Shown: piece after piece, positions 7,892-17,400 of the stretch | How positions within the stretch are numbered: position 1 is the first letter of the stretch | Layout: each line of letters starts with the position of its first letter | From: DATKEU01 sp036493295 | Lineage (GTDB): Bacteria; Myxococcota_A; Polyangia; Fen-1088 | Reading direction: 5' to 3' | Assembly: GCA_036493295.1 (NCBI GenBank) | Contig: DASXQB010000495.1 | Coordinates: forward strand, 1-25,686 | DNA: 25,686 nucleotides | The notes under the pieces: model-generated | What the model saw: the letters and a program-made list of their open reading frames with translations, nothing else | What the model was told of the DNA's origin: nothing | Databases searched by the model: none | Program-made: the position numbers and the translations under genes

Positions 7892-7897
7892 AGGAGG
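7892..7897 (+). promoter_or_regulatory. Strong ribosome binding site fixing the VWA lipoprotein start
   Basis: A perfect AGGAGG lies 6 nt before the ATG at 7904. It decides this start over the upstream in-frame codon at 7814, which would lie just downstream of the predicted promoter and add 30 residues before the signal peptide. Confidence 0.85.
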
Positions 7898-7903
7898 ATC
7901 CCC

Positions 7904-9361
7904 ATGACCGGTCTTTTGCCGCTGCGTTGGCGCCATGTGCGATGGGTTCTGGCCGCCGCGGCGTTGCCCGTAATCTGGGCCTGCAGTTCGCCCCCGCTGT
8001 CGCCGCCGAATCCCGCGCCGGAACGAACCATCAACCAGGTGTTTCAGGCGGCGGTGAATCGCGACATCGACATCTTGTTCATGGTCGACAACTCGTACTC
8101 CATGAAAGATCTGCAAACCAAACTGGCTGCGAACTTTCCGGTCTTCATGAACGTCCTCACCGGCTTGCCGGGCGGGTTGCCGAACGTGCATATCGGCGTG
8201 GTGTCGTCAGACCTGGGGGCCGGGCCAATGGCTCCGGTCAGTTCGTGCCGGGTCGGCGGTGACCAGGGCGCCTTCCAGACGGCCCCGCGCGTGCCTGGGT
8301 GTATGACCGGCTTGGCAGATACTGACCACTTCCTATCGTCGATTGCCGGCAAGCAGAACTTCACCGGCAACATCGCCGACGCATTCTCGTGCATTGCTCT
8401 TTTGGGAGATCAGGGCTGCGGCTTCGAGCACCAGCTGGCGTCGGTGCTCCGCGCCCTTGAGCCGGGACCGCTGCAGGCGCCTTCAAACGTTTCGGGCACC
8501 AACCCCTTCCTGCGCCCGAGCGCATATCTGTCGATCATTTTGATGACCAACGAAGACGACTGCTCGGCGCCACCGGATTCGAACTTGTTCGACACCTCGT
8601 CGATGACGGTCACCGATCCGTTGGGTCCGCTAGCGTCGTATCGCTGCAACGAGTTTGGTCACCTGTGCAACGGCATGAAGCCTCCGCGCACGGCCGTCGA
8701 TCTTAGCGCCGACAATTGCACCTCGGCCGAGGACGGCCGACTGCTGAAGATTTCGGACATCATCAAACGGACAGCGGCGCTGAAGAACAACGACATGAGC
8801 AAGATCCTAGTGGCGGCCATCGCGGCTCCAACGACACCCTATAAGGTCGAGCTGGATAAAGCACTCACCGCCACCGGCGTTACAGAGGACGAGCCGACAA
8901 TCTCTCACTCGTGCACGGAGCAGGACGGCACGTATGGCGATCCGGCCGTTCGTATCAAGATGTGGGTTGACGCCTTCAAGGGGCAGTTCGTTTCGATCTG
9001 TGCCGACACCTTCAAGCCGGCGCTGACCCAGATCGCCACCGCCATCGGGCAGGCCATCGGTCCCCAGTGCGTCGAAGGCCAGCTGGTAGACAGCGACCTG
9101 ACCATGGCCGGCGTCCAGCCGGACTGTGTCGTCTCCGACGTGACCCCAGACGCCCAGGGCAAGGACGTCGAGACCCCGGTCGCAAGCTGCGCCAAGAACG
9201 GTGGGACCATGCCCTGCTGGGAGGCCGTCGCCGACGGCATGAATTGCCCGGGCAAGACGCTGGTCGACGTCAAGCGCGCCGGCGACAAGCCGTCCAACTT
9301 GAAGACCAACGTCGCGTGCGCCGTCTGCATCGCCGGGGTCAAGAACCCGGGCTGCCCATAA
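7904..9361 (+). CDS. Predicted lipoprotein with von Willebrand factor A-like domain
   Basis: 485 residues. A signal sequence (HVRWVLAAAALPVIWAC) ends at Cys27, the probable lipidated residue. The VWA fold starts at about 52: DIDILFMVDNSYSM contains the MIDAS motif D62-x-S64-x-S66, preceded by the typical hydrophobic strand. VHIGVVSSDLG and LSIILMTNEDDC are the later central strands, the last with a MIDAS-type acidic cluster. Many cysteines, about 20, are scattered through the mature part, implying disulfides in an exported protein. The C-terminal third (from about 390) is Cys-rich, with CVEGQLVDSDL, SCAKNGGTMPCWEAV and ACAVCIAGVKNPGC. VWA domains bind metal and usually mediate protein contacts; the partner is unknown. 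This general architecture is common among predicted Myxococcota lipoproteins. It is the first gene after the sigma-54-like promoter. Confidence 0.85.
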   Translation: MTGLLPLRWRHVRWVLAAAALPVIWACSSPPLSPPNPAPERTINQVFQAAVNRDIDILFMVDNSYSMKDLQTKLAANFPVFMNVLTGLPGGLPNVHIGVVSSDLGAGPMAPVSSCRVGGDQGAFQTAPRVPGCMTGLADTDHFLSSIAGKQNFTGNIADAFSCIALLGDQGCGFEHQLASVLRALEPGPLQAPSNVSGTNPFLRPSAYLSIILMTNEDDCSAPPDSNLFDTSSMTVTDPLGPLASYRCNEFGHLCNGMKPPRTAVDLSADNCTSAEDGRLLKISDIIKRTAALKNNDMSKILVAAIAAPTTPYKVELDKALTATGVTEDEPTISHSCTEQDGTYGDPAVRIKMWVDAFKGQFVSICADTFKPALTQIATAIGQAIGPQCVEGQLVDSDLTMAGVQPDCVVSDVTPDAQGKDVETPVASCAKNGGTMPCWEAVADGMNCPGKTLVDVKRAGDKPSNLKTNVACAVCIAGVKNPGCP

Positions 9362-9403
9362 TCAGCGCGCGGACCGCGGCCGGCGCATTCGGGGCGGGCT
9401 GAT

Positions 9404-10246
9404 CTGGCGATCGACTGGCAACGTCTGAACCTGCGCCGGCGCTTTCAGTCCGGCGCGGGGGACAAGGCGCCGCTGTCGATCGTCGGCGACGCGCGCGGCG
9501 TCCTGTGCCTGCACGGCATCACCGGAACGCCGTACGAAGTGCGCCCGATCGCCGAAGCGCTGGCCCGCACTGGCTGCAGCGTCGAATCGCCGATGCTGGC
9601 CGGCCACGGCCAGACCTTGCGCGCGCTGGCCGCCACGCAATGGCCTGACTGGCTGCGCACCGCCGAGGACAGCATGAACGCGCTTGCTGTCCGCACCGGC
9701 GGGCAACCGATCGCGGTGGTTGGTTTTTCGATGGGCGGCCTTTTGGCGTTGCGCCTGGCCCGGCTATTTCCCGAGCGCATCGCCGCCCTGGTGGTCATCG
9801 CGGCGCCGCTGCGCCTGCGGTCTTTCCAGGTGCGCGGCGTGCGCGCGCTGTCGCGGTTGCCGGTGAACTTTCGCCGGCTGCCATTCGCGGCGGTGCCCAA
9901 GCTGAACGGCTCGGACGTTTCGGATCCGGTGGTACGATACGAAAACCCCGGCCTGCGGGCCTTCCCCATCTCGGCAGTGAGCAGCCTGCTGGATCTGATG
10001 GACACCGTGCGCGCCGACCTGCCGTACATCAAGACACCGACGCTGGTGGTGCACGGCCGCAACGACCACACCGTGCCGATGGACGATTCGCTGGAGTTGA
10101 CCGGCAGCTTGGGCTCGGACGTGATCGAACGGTTGTGGCTGGATCGCTCGTTCCACATCGTCACCATGGACGTTGAACGCCCGCTGGTGGTCGAGACGGT
10201 GACGAAGTTTCTGCTTCGGCATGCCGGCTGGTCCGACGCGCGATAA
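9404..10246 (+). CDS. Alpha/beta hydrolase, carboxylesterase/monoacylglycerol-lipase-like, non-canonical start
   Basis: Ester hydrolase with a complete catalytic set. Numbered from CTG 9404 (280 residues), the oxyanion-hole motif is LCLHGITGTPYEVRP with HG at 37-38, the nucleophile is Ser109 in GFSMGG, the acid is Asp221 in HGRNDHTVP, and the base is His251 in SFHIVTM. The GTPYEVRP segment and overall size resemble bacterial monoacylglycerol lipases and Est30-type carboxylesterases. The first ATG/GTG/TTG in frame is the GTG at 9539, which would delete the oxyanion motif and the first strand. Between 9362 and 9539 the frame is open but has no canonical start. CTG 9404, just after a G-rich run, or ATC 9410 are the best candidates. 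The upstream VWA gene ends in this same frame at 9361. Glycerol kinase follows by 51 bp, which supports a role in acylglycerol use (inference). Confidence 0.85.
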   Translation: MAIDWQRLNLRRRFQSGAGDKAPLSIVGDARGVLCLHGITGTPYEVRPIAEALARTGCSVESPMLAGHGQTLRALAATQWPDWLRTAEDSMNALAVRTGGQPIAVVGFSMGGLLALRLARLFPERIAALVVIAAPLRLRSFQVRGVRALSRLPVNFRRLPFAAVPKLNGSDVSDPVVRYENPGLRAFPISAVSSLLDLMDTVRADLPYIKTPTLVVHGRNDHTVPMDDSLELTGSLGSDVIERLWLDRSFHIVTMDVERPLVVETVTKFLLRHAGWSDAR

Positions 10247-10297
10247 CCGGCCACGCCGCCACCGGGCCCGCAGTGGTAGGCTGCGCGCCGCACAGCC

Positions 10298-11797
<1,500 letters not shown>

Positions 11798-11833
11798 TGC
11801 CGCGCTAATTTTCTTGATTAGAGAAGGCGGTTC

Positions 11834-12640
11834 TTGCGACCCTTTGCGCGCATGCCTACGCCCCCGGCCACGCTGCGGCCACCGTTGACCGCTTGTGGCT
11901 TTTCTCACCCGGGCTGCGTGCGCGAGGAGAACGAAGACGCCTTCGGCAGCTTCGTCGAGGAGCGGCTGTTCATCGTCGCCGACGGCATGGGCGGGCACAA
12001 CGCCGGCCAGGTGGCGGCGCTGATGACCGTCGACGCCATCGAGACCTTCTTTCGCAGCTATCACGTGGAGCCCCGGCAAACCTGGCCGCACCCGATCGAC
12101 AAGACGCTGTCGCTGGGGGCGAACCTTTTGCGCGTGGGGGTCAAGGTCGCCAACGACAAGATCCGCGCCGCCGCCGCCGCCGATCGCACCCGCGCGCGCA
12201 TGGGCTCGACGGTGGTGACGCTGGCGGTGGGCGACGCGCAGGTGACGGTGGCCCACGCCGGCGACAGCCGCGTTTATCGCATGCGGGGAGATGAGCTGAA
12301 GCGCCTCACCCGCGATCACTCGGTGCTGGAGGAGATGATGGCCGCCCGCCCGGATATGTCGGCCGACGAGATCGCCGCCTTTGCCCATCGCAACGTCGTC
12401 ACGAAATCACTGGGAAGCAAGGACGAGGTCGAACCGACGCTGTACGTGAACACCTTGCAGCGCGGGGATCGTTACATGCTGTGCAGCGACGGCTTGTGGA
12501 GCGTGGTGCCCGACCCCACGATCGAATCCATCCTGAACGCCAACGAAGACATCGAAGCGGCTTGCCAGCTTTTGATCGACGCCGCCAACGAGGCGGGCGG
12601 GCCGGACAACATCTCGGCGGTCCTGGTGCGCGTCGGTTGA
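11834..12640 (+). CDS. PP2C-family (PPM) serine/threonine protein phosphatase
   Basis: Metal-dependent phosphatase, 268 residues from TTG 11834. The PPM motifs are complete: VREENEDAF (29-37), FIVADGMGGHNAGQVAA (47-62, metal ligands Asp50 and Gly51), MGSTVVTLAV, VAHAGDSRVYRM (139-150), LTRDHS, VTKSLG, LCSDGLW with metal ligand Asp219, and GGPDNISAVLV with Asp258. No transmembrane or sensory domain is attached, so it is a cytosolic Stp/PrpC-like enzyme that would reverse Hanks-type kinases. TTG 11834 has GAGAAGG 6 nt upstream. The in-frame ATG at 11852 has none, but would give the same domain with 262 residues. The 36-bp gap after glpK contains an A+T-rich inverted repeat (CTAAT/ATTAG, 11805-11821), which might be regulatory. 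It ends 16 bp before the ATPase gene and is probably cotranscribed with it. Confidence 0.93.
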   Translation: MRPFARMPTPPATLRPPLTACGFSHPGCVREENEDAFGSFVEERLFIVADGMGGHNAGQVAALMTVDAIETFFRSYHVEPRQTWPHPIDKTLSLGANLLRVGVKVANDKIRAAAAADRTRARMGSTVVTLAVGDAQVTVAHAGDSRVYRMRGDELKRLTRDHSVLEEMMAARPDMSADEIAAFAHRNVVTKSLGSKDEVEPTLYVNTLQRGDRYMLCSDGLWSVVPDPTIESILNANEDIEAACQLLIDAANEAGGPDNISAVLVRVG

Positions 12641-12656
12641 AGGGCGGGCGGGCGCG

Positions 12657-13814
12657 ATGATCGGTTCCTTGTTGCGCGACAAGGACGTCGTCGTCTGCGT
12701 CGGCCCGGGCGGCGTCGGCAAGACCACCACCGCGGCGGCGCTGGCGGCGCTGGCGGCGCGGCAAGGGCGGCGCACGCTGGTGTGCACCATCGATCCGGCG
12801 CCACGCCTGGCGGACGCCCTGGGCGTCGGCCGTCTGTCGGTTGAGCCGCAGCCGGTGCTGCCCGACGCTTGCCGCACGCTGGGCATTCCGGCCGACGACT
12901 TGCTGTGGGCGGTGCGCCTGGACACCCAGCGCGCGTTCGCCGCCCTGGTCGAAGAACAAGTCAGCGATGCGGAGATGCGCCGGCGCATCTTCGCCAACGG
13001 AATCTACCGGCAAATCACCACTACGCTGTCCGGCTCGCAGGAGTACGCGGCCACACTGGCGCTGTACGATCTGGTCCGGCAAAAGAAATTCGATCTGATC
13101 GTGCTGGACACGCCGCCGACGGCGAACGCGCTGGAATTTCTCGAGGCGCCGCGCCGGATCGCCGACGCCGTGGCCAGCCCGGCGCTGCAATGGTTCGCCC
13201 GGCCGCTGGATCAAAGCGGGCGATTTTCGCTGCAGCGGCTGCGGTCCGGTGGGGCGATGGTGGTGCGGCGCCTGGCCAAGTTCGTGGGCAGCCAGTTTCT
13301 CGACGACGTCGGGGCTTTCCTGGTCGACTTCAACCAGGTGCTGGGCGGGTTCCAGGCGCGGGCGCAACAGATCGATCAGCTGCTGCGCGGCCCGCGGGTT
13401 TCGTTTCTGCTGGTGCTGGCGCCCGAGCGCCCGGCCGTCGAAGAGGCGCTGTATTTTCACGGCCGGCTGCGCGGGGCGGGAATCGCGCTGGGCGGATTCA
13501 TCGCCAACCGGGTTCACCCGGCGCCCGGAATCACCGACGCGGCGACGCTGGCGGCGCGTTTGCGTGCGCAGCCGGGCCTGGCGACCTGGCCGCTTGACGA
13601 TATCGCGCTGACCGCCGAACGTCTGGCGGGCGAGGCGCAGCGGGCGCACGCGTTGTGCGCTGCCGAGCAGGGAGAGCTTTTGCGTCTGTCCCGCGAGGCG
13701 CCCGGCATCGGCGTCACCGAGATCCCGCTGCTGGATCACGACATCGAGAACCTGGCCGAACTGCGGGTCATCGGCGACAGGTTGGGCGGCGGGGCGGTGA
13801 GCGCTGCGGAATAG
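12657..13814 (+). CDS. ArsA/Get3-type P-loop ATPase
   Basis: 385 residues. The nucleotide loop is GPGGVGKTTTAAAL (16-29, Lys22). TIDPAPRLADALG (44-56) is the switch I-like segment, and LIVLDTPPTANALEFLEAP (147-165) is the switch II-like segment with Asp151. These define the ArsA/Get3 branch of SIMIBI ATPases. In eukaryotic Get3 and E. coli ArsA the loop reads GKGGVGKT, with a signature lysine that reaches across the dimer. Here that position is Pro17, a change also seen as Ser or Ala in some bacterial relatives (from memory). No arsenic genes (arsB, arsD, arsR) are nearby, so arsenite export is unlikely; a protein-targeting or maturation role is possible. It starts 16 bp after the phosphatase. 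The stop (13812-13814) lies at the edge of the palindromic region, and GGAATAGG there recurs inverted at 14068-14075. Confidence 0.88.
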   Translation: MIGSLLRDKDVVVCVGPGGVGKTTTAAALAALAARQGRRTLVCTIDPAPRLADALGVGRLSVEPQPVLPDACRTLGIPADDLLWAVRLDTQRAFAALVEEQVSDAEMRRRIFANGIYRQITTTLSGSQEYAATLALYDLVRQKKFDLIVLDTPPTANALEFLEAPRRIADAVASPALQWFARPLDQSGRFSLQRLRSGGAMVVRRLAKFVGSQFLDDVGAFLVDFNQVLGGFQARAQQIDQLLRGPRVSFLLVLAPERPAVEEALYFHGRLRGAGIALGGFIANRVHPAPGITDAATLAARLRAQPGLATWPLDDIALTAERLAGEAQRAHALCAAEQGELLRLSREAPGIGVTEIPLLDHDIENLAELRVIGDRLGGGAVSAAE

Positions 13815-13848
13815 GTCGCTTTCGGGCGCGGGCCGGCTGCGCTGTCGC

Positions 13849-13880
13849 GGGGGTGGGGTTTGGCCTGGCGGGGGACGGGG
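13849..13880 (+). other. G-quadruplex candidate in the left arm of palindrome 1
   Basis: Four runs of at least four G occur at 13849-13853, 13855-13858, 13870-13874 and 13877-13880, with loops of 1, 11 and 2 nt. The long middle loop weakens it. The same bases can instead pair with the C-rich right arm at 14031-14058. Confidence 0.4.
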
Positions 13881-13979
13881 TTCTTACGCGGCCGCGGCGA
13901 GGTGAGCGGGAAAAGATTCGTGCGGGTCTCCGAGCGTGACCAGAACCTTCAACCGATCCCGCGGCCGCGCGGGAACCCC
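13877..13979. repeat. Inner inverted repeat of palindrome 1
   Basis: The 21 bases at 13877-13897 pair with 13959-13979 at 18 of 21 positions, with a 61-bp loop. The common core is CGCGGCCGCGG next to GGGGTTC. Two of the three mismatches become G-U pairs in a plus-strand RNA and none does in a minus-strand RNA. Confidence 0.75.
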
Positions 13980-13997
13980 TCGATCCTCGCCTGGCAA

Positions 13998-14016
13998 CCG
14001 GCCGCTGCGCGGCCGG
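13998..14016. repeat. Perfect 8-bp hairpin in the right half of palindrome 1
   Basis: CCGGCCGC (13998-14005) and GCGGCCGG (14009-14016) are exact reverse complements separated by TGC. It would form a side branch between the inner and outer stems of palindrome 1. No T tract follows, so it is not an obvious terminator. Confidence 0.7.
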
Positions 14017-14141
14017 AGCGGCTCCCAACGCCCCCGCCAGTCCAAACCCCACCCCCGCTGCGCTCCGCCTATTCCCACGATTGACCTGGGAAGAAAGATC
14101 CGGATCCGTTTCGATACTCACGACCGTGGCTCTTGTTGCCA

Positions 14142-14325
14142 GCCGGCGCAGCGTGGGCGGGTGGCGCGGAGTGGAGGGGACCCAGCGGGTTGGTTCGTCG
14201 GGCCGCGTTCCTCGGCGCCACAAATTTTTGGATCGCGTGGCTTAGGCTCTCGAACGCCAGCCCGACGAGCCAACCCGCTGGGAAGGCGTCCACGCAGTGA
14301 CAGGACCCGCCCACGCGTAGCCGGC
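14142..14325. repeat. Imperfect palindrome 2: long continuous hairpin upstream of mfd
   Basis: The inner arms 14181-14203 and 14260-14282 match at 22 of 23 positions; the one difference is a U-G wobble in a plus-strand RNA. The outer arms 14142-14162 and 14305-14325 match at 18 of 21 (GCCGGC, three mismatches, GCGTGGGCGGGT). Towards the tip, GCGTTC (14205-14210) pairs with GAACGC (14252-14257) and GCCAC with GTGGC (14237-14241). Beyond the outer arms, CGTGG and TCTTGT on the left recur inverted on the right with small offsets. The whole would fold into one rod of about 180-230 nt with internal loops. Confidence 0.85.
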
Positions 14326-14403
14326 GCACGCCACAAGACTCCCACGACGCGAGACACCGCGGCGACCGCAGCCGGTTTGGTGTAAATACGGGGCACCTCC
14401 CTC

Positions 14404-17400
14404 ATGAACCGGCCCGAAGTTTCATCGCCGCTGTCGCGGCTGGTGGCCCCCGAACGGCGCAGCGCTGCCGATGTGCTGCGCGAGATCGAGCATCACCTGC
14501 CGTCTTCGCGCGTGGTCGAAGTGTACGGCGCCGCCGGGTCGCTGGGCCCGGCGGTGGCGGCGCGCCTGGCCACTCGCGCGGGCGACAAGAACCGCCCGTT
14601 GGTCTACGTCGTCGCCGACGAGGACACGGCCGAAGCGCGCGTCGGCGACCTGGGATTTTTTCTGCCGTCGACGGCCAGCACCGATGATCCGCTGGTGCCG
14701 CCCGCGGTCTTGCAGCTACCGGCGCCCGACTCTTCGCCGTACGCCGAGATGCAGCCTGATCGGCGCAGCATCTTGCGCCGGATGGCCATGCTGTTTCGGC
14801 TGTCGCAAGGGTTCGCGCCGTCGGTGCTGGTGGCGTCGGCGTCGGCGCTGTTCCGGCGGGTGGTGCCGCGGGTGCCGTTCGACAAGCTGTGCGACGTGAT
14901 CGAAGCGGGTTCGCCGTTGGATCGCGAGGCCACGCAGGCGATGTTGATCCGGGCCGGGTTCTCGCGGTCGGCGGTGGTCGAGGACGCGGGCACCTTCGCC
15001 GTGCGCGGTTCGGTGATCGACGTGTTTCCGCCGGTGTACCGCCACCCGGTGCGCATCGAATTGTTCGGCGACGACGTCGAGTCGATTCGCCTTTACGACG
15101 CGGCCTCGCAACGGACGCTGCGCCCGCTGGACGCGTTGTTCATTCACCCGGTGCGCGAGACCATTCGCACCGACGGTGCCGACCCGCGCGCCAAGCTGCT
15201 GGCGGCGGCCGACGCGGCGACCTATCCGTCGTCGAAGACGCGTCTGTTGCTGGAGCAGATCGACGAGGGCGAGTTGTTCTTCGGCATCGAGGCGCTGGCC
15301 CCGGCTTTTCACGCCGGGATGGTGCCGTTCTTTGATTACCTGCCGCCGGACGCGTTGTTCGTCGTCGAGGATCCCGAAGCCGTGCTCGACGAGGCGCGCC
15401 GCCACGCTTCAAAGCTGCGCGAGAGCGCCGCCACCCGCCGCCACGAGCACCGCCTGGCTTTAGACGCCAGCGAGTTCGTCATGCTGGAGGACGAAGCGCA
15501 GGCGGCGCTGGCGGCGCGCGCTTGCGTCGAGCTGCGCGCGGTGGAGATCGAAGACAGGCGCGCCGATGACAGCGACGGCGGCGCGGTGCCACGCGTGCGT
15601 TTGGTGTGCGAACCCAACACCACCCTGCGCGCCGAGCTGCAACGGGCGCGCGCCGACGCGCCGTCGGAAGAAGACATCGGCAAGCCGCTGCGCGATCGCC
15701 TGAAATCCTGGCTGGGCGAAGGCCAGCGGGTGCGGCTGGTGGCGCCCAACCGCACGCACGCCGATCGGTTGGCTGGTGTGCTGTCGGCGTGGGGCCTGGC
15801 GCCGCAGGTGGTGAAGACCGGCGGCGCGGACATTCTGGATCTGGTGGCCGGCGGGGCCGGTCCCGACGGAAAATTCGCCGGCTCCGTCGACGGAAGAATG
15901 TCTGGCGTTCCGCCGCTGGCCATCATGCACGGATCGTTGCAGCGCGGGTTTCGCCTGCCCGCCGATCGCCTGGTGTTGGTGGCGGAGGAGGAAATTTTCG
16001 GCGCGCGGTCGCACCGCGAGGCGCGCCCGGCCGCCGGCCCCGGTCTGGGCGAGCTGGGCGAGATCGCCGAGGGCGACGCCGTCGTTCACGACGAGCACGG
16101 CGTCGGCCGTTACCGCGGCCTGAAAAAATTACAGGTGCGCGGGGTCTTCCAGGACTTCATGCACCTGGAATACGACGGCGGCGCGGTCTATGTGCCGGTC
16201 TATCGCATCGGTCTCGTCCATCGCTACAGCGGCGGCGAAGCGGACGCCATTCGCCTGGACAAGCTGGGCGGCAAGACCTGGCTGGAGAAACGCCGGCGGG
16301 TTTCGGCCGAGGCGCGCAAGATCGCCGAGGAGCTGCTGCAGCTGTACGCCCAGCGGGCCGCGCTGTCGGGGCATGCGTTTCCCGCGCCCGACGCCGTCTT
16401 CCGCGAATTCGAAGAGACCTTCCCCTTCGAAGAGACGCCCGATCAGGCGCGGGCCATCGAGACGGTGCTGACCGACATGCAGAACGGCGTGCCGATGGAT
16501 CGGCTGATCTGCGGCGATGTCGGCTATGGCAAGACCGAGGTGGCGCTGCGGGCGGCGCTGCTGGCGGTGCTGGGCGGCAAGCAGGTGGCGGTGCTGGCGC
16601 CGACGACGGTGCTGGCCGAGCAGCACTTCGTGACGTTCTCTGAACGTCTGGCGGAGTTTCCGGTCAAGGTGTCGGCGCTGTCGCGCTTTCGTTCCAAGCA
16701 GGAGCAGCAGCAGACCATCGCAGGGTTGGCTGACGGCAAGCTGGACGTGCTGGTGGGAACGCACCGGATCCTTTCCAAGGACGTGCGCTTCAAAGATCTG
16801 GGGCTGGTGGTGATCGACGAGGAGCAGCGCTTTGGCGTCACCCACAAAGAGCGGCTGAAAGAGCTGCGCACGCAGGTCGACGTGCTGACGCTGACGGCGA
16901 CGCCCATCCCGCGCACCTTGCAGATGGCCATGGGCGGCCTGCGCGAGATCTCGATCATCGCCACGCCGCCGGCTGATCGCCTGGCCATCCGCACCTTCGT
17001 GTGTCGGTTCGATCCGGAGATCCTGGGCGACGCCATCCGCAAGGAGCTGGCGCGCGGCGGGCAGATCTTCTTCGTGCACAACCGCGTCGAGGACATCGCC
17101 GAATGGGCGAACAAGGTCCGCGAGATCGCACCCGACGGCACGCGCATCGCCATCGGCCACGGCCAGATGGCGGAGGGTGAGCTGGAAAAGGTGATGGTCG
17201 ATTTCGTCGACGGGCGCTTCGACATCCTGGTGTGCACGACGATCATCGAAGCCGGCCTGGACATCCCGCGCGCCAATACCATGATCGTCCACCGCGCTGA
17301 CCGCTTCGGGCTGGCCCAGCTTTATCAGCTGCGCGGCCGCATCGGCCGCTCGCGCGAGCGGGCGTTCTGTTATCTGGTGGTGCCCGAAGAAACGAAGATT

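Larger units (their letters stand above)
13847..14058. repeat. Imperfect palindrome 1, outer arms
   Basis: The 28 bases at 13847-13874 are the reverse complement of 14031-14058 with a single mismatch (27/28). The arms enclose 156 bp. The left arm reads GCGGGGGTGGGG, then TTTGGCCTGG, then CGGGGG; the right arm has A in place of the first C of CCTGG when reversed. Outside the arms, GGAATAGG (13808-13815) recurs inverted as CCTATTCC (14068-14075), which might mark the ends of a 268-bp element. Confidence 0.85.
13815..14403. other. 589-bp gene-free, palindrome-rich region between the ATPase gene and mfd
   Basis: No coding sequence is convincing on either strand; open frames here have no family character. 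The stretch holds two separate large imperfect palindromes (13847-14058 and 14142-14325), a perfect short hairpin and a G-quadruplex-like tract. The mfd promoter is expected near its right end, where TAAATA (14383-14388) is a possible -10 element without a recognisable -35. The region may be a structured RNA, a pair of small non-autonomous mobile elements, or both. Confidence 0.7.
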
